Origin: an uncultured Oscillospiraceae bacterium
Lineage (GTDB): Bacteria > Bacillota > Clostridia > Oscillospirales > Acutalibacteraceae
Assembly (NCBI GenBank): GCA_900547305.1
Contig: URGH01000020.1
Coordinates: 1-36,158, forward strand
Length of the DNA: 36,158 nt
Reading direction: 5' to 3'
The translations under genes and the position numbers were made by a program. This document shows positions 31,840-36,158 of this stretch, piece after piece. The notes under the pieces are model-generated. The model was not told the origin of the DNA and made no database searches. It saw only the letters and a program-made list of their open reading frames with translations. Every line of letters starts with the position of its first letter. Positions within the stretch are counted from its first letter, which is position 1.

Positions 31840-33078
31840 ATGAAAAAAATTGTAATTATAGGCGGCGGCGCCGCAGGGCTTATGGCAGCGTGCAGAGCAA
31901 ATTATATATATAGAAACGGCGGGGCTGAAATAACCGTTATTGAAAAGAACGAGCGCCCCGCGCGCAAGCTGATGATAACCGGCAAGGGGCGCTGCAACGT
32001 TTGCAACAACTGCGATATTGACACGCTGATTGCGAATATACCTAAGAACGGAAGATTTTTATATTCCGCCTTTTCGGGCTTTGCCCCGCAGGATACTATG
32101 GCATTTTTCGAGTCGCTCGGCGTTCCGCTTAAAACCGAGCGCGGCAACAGGGTGTTTCCTGTGTCTGATAAAGCGGCGGATATTGCAGACGTGCTTGTGA
32201 AAACCGCAAAACGGGGCGGCACAAAAATAATTCACGGCAGGGCAAAAAAAATTCTTACCGAAAACGGCGCGGTAAGCGGGGTCTTGCTTGAAAACGGCGA
32301 AGCACTGCCTGCCGACGGCGTGATACTGGCAACGGGCGGTATGTCCTACCCGCTTACGGGCTCTACGGGCGACGGCTATAAAATGGCGAGGGCGCTCGGT
32401 CACACCGTTACCGAAATCAAGCCGTCTCTTGTGGCGCTTAACGCCCACGAGGGCTTTTGCGAAAGGCTTGCGGGGCTTTCACTTAAAAATGTTACGCTCT
32501 CGGTTTTTGAGGAAGGCAAGAAAAAGCCCGTGTTTTCGGAACTCGGCGAAATGCTTTTTACCCATTTCGGAATATCGGGGCCCTTAGTTTTAAGCGCTTC
32601 GGCGCATATGCGGCATATAGGCGAAAAGCAGTACACCGCGGTAATAGATTTAAAGCCGGGGCTTACCCCCGAGCAGCTTGATAAACGGATTCTCAGAGAT
32701 TTTGACGAAGAAAAAAACCGCGATTTTATAAATTCGCTTGATAAGCTGCTGCCGAAAAGCTTAATTCCGATAATTGTAAGGCTTTCATGCATAGAACCCG
32801 ACCGAAAGGTAAACAGTATAAGCAGGGAGCAGCGCGCCGCGCTTTGCGGGGTTTTAAAGGGGCTGACCTTGCATATAACCGGAACGCGCCCGATAGACGA
32901 GGCGATAATCACCCGCGGCGGAATACCGGTTAAGGAAATAGACCCCAAAACAATGGGCTCAAAGCTTATAAAGGGGCTTTATTTCGCGGGCGAGATAATA
33001 GACGTAGACGCATACACAGGCGGCTTTAACCTGCAAATAGCCTTTTCAACAGGGTTTGCGGCGGGCAGTAATGTTTAG
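31840..33078 (+). CDS. NAD(P)/FAD-dependent oxidoreductase of the BaiN/HI0933 family
   Basis: A 412-residue flavoprotein. The N-terminal dinucleotide motif IGGGAAGLMAA, the family signature MITGKGRCNVCNNC with paired cysteines, the ATGGMSYPLTGSTGDGY stretch and the C-terminal GGFNLQIAFSTG are all typical of the HI0933/YhiN/BaiN family. Members include a bile acid 7-dehydroxylation enzyme, but most have no known reaction and the name should not imply bile acid activity. It leads an operon with cmk and ispH-rpsA, twelve bases before cmk, a gene order seen in other Clostridia. Confidence 0.92.
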   Translation: MKKIVIIGGGAAGLMAACRANYIYRNGGAEITVIEKNERPARKLMITGKGRCNVCNNCDIDTLIANIPKNGRFLYSAFSGFAPQDTMAFFESLGVPLKTERGNRVFPVSDKAADIADVLVKTAKRGGTKIIHGRAKKILTENGAVSGVLLENGEALPADGVILATGGMSYPLTGSTGDGYKMARALGHTVTEIKPSLVALNAHEGFCERLAGLSLKNVTLSVFEEGKKKPVFSELGEMLFTHFGISGPLVLSASAHMRHIGEKQYTAVIDLKPGLTPEQLDKRILRDFDEEKNRDFINSLDKLLPKSLIPIIVRLSCIEPDRKVNSISREQRAALCGVLKGLTLHITGTRPIDEAIITRGGIPVKEIDPKTMGSKLIKGLYFAGEIIDVDAYTGGFNLQIAFSTGFAAGSNV

Positions 33079-33090
33079 GAGACAGGGAAA

Positions 33091-33762
33091 ATGATAAATG
33101 TAGCAATAGATGGACCTGCGGGCGCGGGAAAAAGCACAATAGCAAGGCGCGCAGCCGAGAAATTAGGATATATATATGTAGATACAGGTGCGCTTTACCG
33201 CGCGGTGGGGTTTAAATTCAGCAAAACGGGAGCGGATATATCGTCCGATAAGGATATCGAAAGGGTGCTGTCATGCACGGCGGTGGATATTCGCTTTTCG
33301 GGCGGCGAGCAGCACGTTTTTTTAGATGGCGAGGACGTATCGGGTCTTATTCGCACGCCCGAAGCCTCAATGATGGCGTCGGCAGTTTCGGCAAAGTCTG
33401 CCGTAAGGGCATTTTTGCTTGAAATGCAGCGGCAGTTGGCGCGTGAAAATAACGTTATTATGGACGGCAGGGACATAGGCACGGTGGTGCTGCCGAATGC
33501 CGATGTTAAAATTTTTCTTACCGCATCTGTTAAGGTGCGTGCCGAAAGGCGTTTCCGCGAGCTTATAGAAAAGGGCGAAAGCGTAAGCTTTGAAGATGTA
33601 TATGCCGATATTGAAAAGCGGGATTATAACGATACGCACAGGGCGGCAGCCCCGCTGAAACAGGCTGAAGGCGCGTGCCTTGCAGATACCTCCGATTTAA
33701 CATTGGAGGACTCTGTTGCGCTTGTAGTTAAAATAATTACGGAAGGGACTAAGAAAGCTTGA
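33091..33762 (+). CDS. cmk: Cytidylate kinase
   Basis: Phosphorylates CMP and dCMP with ATP. The 223-residue product has the P-loop GPAGAGKS at residues 8-15, the VDTGALYRAVG motif that binds the nucleobase, DGRDIGTVVLPNADVKIFLTA with the family's GRD signature, the lid RAERRFREL and the RDYNDTHRAAAPL stretch with catalytic arginines. Length is normal. It overlaps the next gene by four bases, implying translational coupling to ispH-rpsA, an arrangement common in Clostridia and related to the cmk-rpsA pair of many bacteria. Confidence 0.97.
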   Translation: MINVAIDGPAGAGKSTIARRAAEKLGYIYVDTGALYRAVGFKFSKTGADISSDKDIERVLSCTAVDIRFSGGEQHVFLDGEDVSGLIRTPEASMMASAVSAKSAVRAFLLEMQRQLARENNVIMDGRDIGTVVLPNADVKIFLTASVKVRAERRFRELIEKGESVSFEDVYADIEKRDYNDTHRAAAPLKQAEGACLADTSDLTLEDSVALVVKIITEGTKKA

Positions 33763-35849
33763 AAATAACTCTTGCAAAAACCGCGGGCTTTTGCTTCGGG
33801 GTTGACCGCGCGGTGCAAACGGTGTATGACCTGCTCGAAAAGGGCGAGAGGGTTTGCACGCTGGGACCTATAATTCATAACGACCAGATGGTTAGGGAGC
33901 TTGAAAGCAAGGGCGTAAGAACCGTTTCGTCATATACCGAGGTTTTGCCCGGCGAGACCCTTGTAATACGCTCGCACGGTGTGCCGGCGGCGGTTTTTGA
34001 AGAAACGGCGGCAGCGGGCATTAAAACGGTGGACGCCACCTGCCCGTTCGTTTCAAAAATTCACAAAATAGTCGCCGAAAAAAGCGCCGAGGGTTACATA
34101 ACCGTAATAGCGGGGGACGCGTCTCACCAAGAGGTAATTGGTATTGTGGGGCACTGCACGGGCGAGTATTATGTTGTTTCGGGTGCCGAGCAATTCAGGG
34201 AATTACTTGAAAAAAAGGAAAATTTCAGTGGAAAAAGGGTCATTTTAGTGGCTCAAACGACCTTTAACGCGGAAATTTGGAAAGAAATTCAGAAAATTTC
34301 AAAAAAAGTATGTACAAATGCAAAAATATTTGATACAATATGTAATGCGACTTCTATGCGCCAGCAGGAGACCCGAAAGCTGGCGGCTGAAAATGACGTG
34401 ATGATCGTCATAGGAGGCAGGCATTCCTCCAACACGGCAAAGCTTTTTGACGTGTGCAAAGAGGAGTGCGGCAGGGCGTATCTTATTGAAACGGCGGCGG
34501 AGCTTACCGGCGCTATGTTTGATAAGTGCCGCTCGGCAGGAGTTGTTGCAGGCGCTTCTACGCCTGCGGGTATTATAAAGGAGGTTATTAAAACCATGTC
34601 GGAAAATTTACAACCGGTAGAGGAACAGACGGAGGTAAAAGAATCTGTTCAAAAAAGCTTTGAGGAAATGACGGATGAGGAAGCATTTGAGGCTTCGCTC
34701 AGCAGCTTAACGGGCGACCAGAAGGTAGAAGGTACGGTTATTGCTGTTAACCCCGGCGAAATTTCGGTGGACATCGGCAGAGGCGTCACCGGATATGTTA
34801 CAGCGGACGAGTATTCTTCAGATCCCGACGTAAAGCTTATGGACGAGGTAAAGGCGGGTGATAAGCTTAATCTTATCATTATGAAAATCAATGACCAGGA
34901 AGGAACCGCAATGCTTTCAAAGCGTCGTTACGATGCTATTGCCGGTTGGGATAATATAGTCGCAGCCAAGGATTCGGGCGAAATCGTTACGGGCTTCGTT
35001 AAGGACGTTATCAAGGGCGGCGTTGTGGCTTATTCCAACAATGTGCGCGTTTTCATCCCCGCTTCTCAGGCAACCGCTTCCCGCGGTGAATCCCTTGAGG
35101 ATTTAAAGGGGAAGGAAGTTTCTTTCCGCATTATCGAAATCGGCAGAGGCCGCAGAGCGGTAGGCTCTATCCGCAGCGTGCTTAAGGAGCAGCGCAAGGC
35201 GGCAGAGGATAAAATTTGGGAGAATATCGCCGTGGGCGACCGTTTCACAGGCGTTGTTAAGTCTCTTACAAGCTACGGCGCGTTTGTCGATATCGGCGGA
35301 GTTGACGGAATGGTGCACATTTCCGAGCTTTCGTGGCAGAGAATTAAAAATCCGTCCGAGGTAGTGCTTGTAGGCGATACAGTTGAGGTTTACGTTAAGG
35401 CGCTCGACCCCGAAAAGAGAAAAATTTCTCTCGGCTACAAAAAGGCTGAGGATAACCCGTGGGTTATTTTTGAAAATAACTATAAGATCGGCGATACCGT
35501 TAAGGTTACAATTGTCAGCATGACTACATACGGCGCGTTTGCCCGCATCATTCCGGGAATTGACGGACTTATCCATATTTCCCAGATTGCCGATAAGCAC
35601 ATTGCAAAGCCGCAGGACGAGCTTACCGTAGGTCAGGAGGTTGACGCTAAGATTATTGCCGTTGACCCCGAGAAAAAGCGCGTAAGCCTTTCTATCCGTG
35701 CGCTTTTAGAGCCCGAAAAGGCTGAGGAGGAAGCTCCCGCTGTTTCCGAACCGGACGAGACGGTTTATGAAACTCCGGCTGAGGCTCCCGCCGCAGAAGA
35801 GGCTCCCGCCGAAGTTACTGCCGAGGCTCCGGCTGAAACTGAGGAATAA
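33759..35849 (+). CDS. ispH-rpsA: Fusion of 4-hydroxy-3-methylbut-2-enyl diphosphate reductase (IspH) and ribosomal protein S1
   Basis: A 696-residue fusion known from Clostridia. Residues 1-~280 are IspH, the last enzyme of the MEP isoprenoid pathway: cluster cysteines in GFCFGV (Cys12), DATCPF and ICNATSMRQQE; substrate His residues in GPIIHN, RSHGVP and GDASHQEV; and the GGRHSSNTAKL motif. After a Met-containing joint at ~280 come four S1 RNA-binding domains (about 320-395, 405-485, 490-570 and 575-655), which bind mRNA on the 30S subunit, then an acidic Ala/Pro/Glu tail. The start is TTG at 33759, overlapping the cmk stop. A strong internal ribosome site lies exactly at the joint, so free S1 may also be made. 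Confidence 0.96.
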   Translation: MKITLAKTAGFCFGVDRAVQTVYDLLEKGERVCTLGPIIHNDQMVRELESKGVRTVSSYTEVLPGETLVIRSHGVPAAVFEETAAAGIKTVDATCPFVSKIHKIVAEKSAEGYITVIAGDASHQEVIGIVGHCTGEYYVVSGAEQFRELLEKKENFSGKRVILVAQTTFNAEIWKEIQKISKKVCTNAKIFDTICNATSMRQQETRKLAAENDVMIVIGGRHSSNTAKLFDVCKEECGRAYLIETAAELTGAMFDKCRSAGVVAGASTPAGIIKEVIKTMSENLQPVEEQTEVKESVQKSFEEMTDEEAFEASLSSLTGDQKVEGTVIAVNPGEISVDIGRGVTGYVTADEYSSDPDVKLMDEVKAGDKLNLIIMKINDQEGTAMLSKRRYDAIAGWDNIVAAKDSGEIVTGFVKDVIKGGVVAYSNNVRVFIPASQATASRGESLEDLKGKEVSFRIIEIGRGRRAVGSIRSVLKEQRKAAEDKIWENIAVGDRFTGVVKSLTSYGAFVDIGGVDGMVHISELSWQRIKNPSEVVLVGDTVEVYVKALDPEKRKISLGYKKAEDNPWVIFENNYKIGDTVKVTIVSMTTYGAFARIIPGIDGLIHISQIADKHIAKPQDELTVGQEVDAKIIAVDPEKKRVSLSIRALLEPEKAEEEAPAVSEPDETVYETPAEAPAAEEAPAEVTAEAPAETEE
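34577..34598 (+). promoter_or_regulatory. Internal ribosome binding site and ATG at the IspH-S1 joint
   Basis: AAAGGAGG at 34577-34584 is followed after eleven bases by ATG at 34596, which begins MSENLQPVEEQ, the natural start of a stand-alone S1 protein of 417 residues ending at 35849. This is a better ribosome site than the one at the fusion's own TTG start. Confidence 0.65.
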
Positions 35850-35860
35850 TTTATAAAACC

Positions 35861-35900
35861 GAAGCAGGTTTTTCCCGAATGAAAACCTGCTTCGCTTTTT
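35861..35900 (+). terminator. Intrinsic terminator after ispH-rpsA
   Basis: GAAGCAGGTTTT (35861-35872) pairs perfectly with AAAACCTGCTTC (35882-35893) around a nine-base loop; GCTTTTT follows. Confidence 0.92.
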
Positions 35901-35975
35901 AACAGGCAACATTTAAACCGACGGTGCATATGCTGTTATTAAAGCGCAGGTTAATGGTTTTGACGGGCAGATAAA

Positions 35976-36007
35976 TACCGCCGTGTATACTGCGGTAAGA
36001 TTTTTTT
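35976..36007 (+). terminator. Second hairpin with U-run in the rpsA-tRNA interval
   Basis: TACCGC (35976-35981) pairs with GCGGTA (35992-35997), then AGA and seven T's (36001-36007). It could be a back-up terminator. No gene was found between it and the first terminator; the rest of the 254-base interval is A/T-rich with a long A run (36008-36022). Confidence 0.45.
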
Positions 36008-36026
36008 AAAAAAATAAAAAAAGTAC

Positions 36027-36055
36027 TTGACAAACAGGCTCTGTTATGGTAAGAT
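36027..36055 (+). promoter_or_regulatory. Promoter of the tRNA-Val gene
   Basis: A perfect TTGACA at 36027-36032, 17-base spacer, and TAAGAT at 36050-36055 preceded by TGG (extended -10). It lies about 50 bases before the tRNA and may drive a tRNA cluster to the right of the window. Confidence 0.7.
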
Positions 36056-36103
36056 AATGTCTGTCGCCGGTGAGTGATATGCAAACCGGGCGGTACACAT
36101 GAC

Positions 36104-36158
36104 GGGAGCATAGCTCAGCTGGGAGAGCATCTGCCTTACAAGCAGAGGGTCACAGGTT
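36104..36158 (+). tRNA. tRNA-Val (anticodon TAC), 3' end outside the window
   Basis: Starts with acceptor strand GGGAGCA, then TA, D-arm GCTC-AGCTGGGA-GAGC, and an anticodon arm TCTGC-CTTACAA-GCAGA with anticodon TAC (Val). The variable loop GGGTC and the first T-arm bases ACAGGTT are present before the window ends. Missing bases are the rest of the T-arm and acceptor. Confidence 0.93.

Noticed and set aside
35899..36111. 70-codon minus-strand open frame at the right end
   Set aside because: Runs antisense over a terminator, the tRNA promoter and the tRNA itself; no family features.

Overview
The window looks like a chromosome segment of an anaerobic, fermentative member of the Clostridia, probably an Oscillospirales/Ruminococcaceae-type gut bacterium. 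This is inferred from the IspH-ribosomal protein S1 fusion next to cmk, the V-type ATPase operon, the membrane-anchored MurF variant, the rich set of ferredoxin-type proteins, AGGAGG-type ribosome sites and frequent TTG starts. No phage, insertion sequence or CRISPR array was seen.

Layout. Positions 1-3794 (minus strand) hold an alpha/beta hydrolase, murF, ddl and the start of a CDF cation transporter. From a divergent promoter region at about 3800-3980, a nine-gene V-type ATPase operon (ntpF-I-K-E-C-G-A-B-D) runs to 12556 and ends in an intrinsic terminator. A strong extended -10 promoter then starts an eleven-gene operon (12749-23867): a malate/lactate dehydrogenase-family gene, fumC, hdrB, hdrC, hdrA, an mvhD-like gene, two ferredoxin-type genes, an FAD/NAD reductase gene, and fumarate reductase iron-sulfur and flavoprotein genes. 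A small SWEET-like membrane protein gene follows. Next come thiN (minus), a membrane-anchored N-acetylmuramoyl-L-alanine amidase (plus), and a MarR-controlled heterodimeric ABC exporter (minus). An accessory stretch at 31290-31840 carries a hairpin repeat and a 45-residue ribbon-helix-helix gene. The window closes with a BaiN/HI0933-type flavoprotein, cmk, the ispH-rpsA fusion and the start of a tRNA-Val gene.

How the genes work together. The most notable system is the 12749-23867 operon. It encodes the reductive branch from oxaloacetate through malate and fumarate to succinate, fused genetically to a complete Flx-Hdr type module: NADH-oxidising flavoprotein, ferredoxin relays, MvhD-like adaptor, HdrA flavoprotein and HdrBC. 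Neither a membrane anchor for the fumarate reductase nor a DsrC-like thiol acceptor is encoded. The simplest reading is a soluble, NADH-dependent, flavin-based electron-bifurcating fumarate reductase that reduces ferredoxin and fumarate together. The adjacent V-type ATPase has all five ring residues that bind Na+ in the Enterococcus hirae enzyme, so ferredoxin energy could be linked to a sodium gradient through an ion pump lying outside the window. The bifurcation and Na+ links are inferences; gene identities and motifs are read from the sequence.
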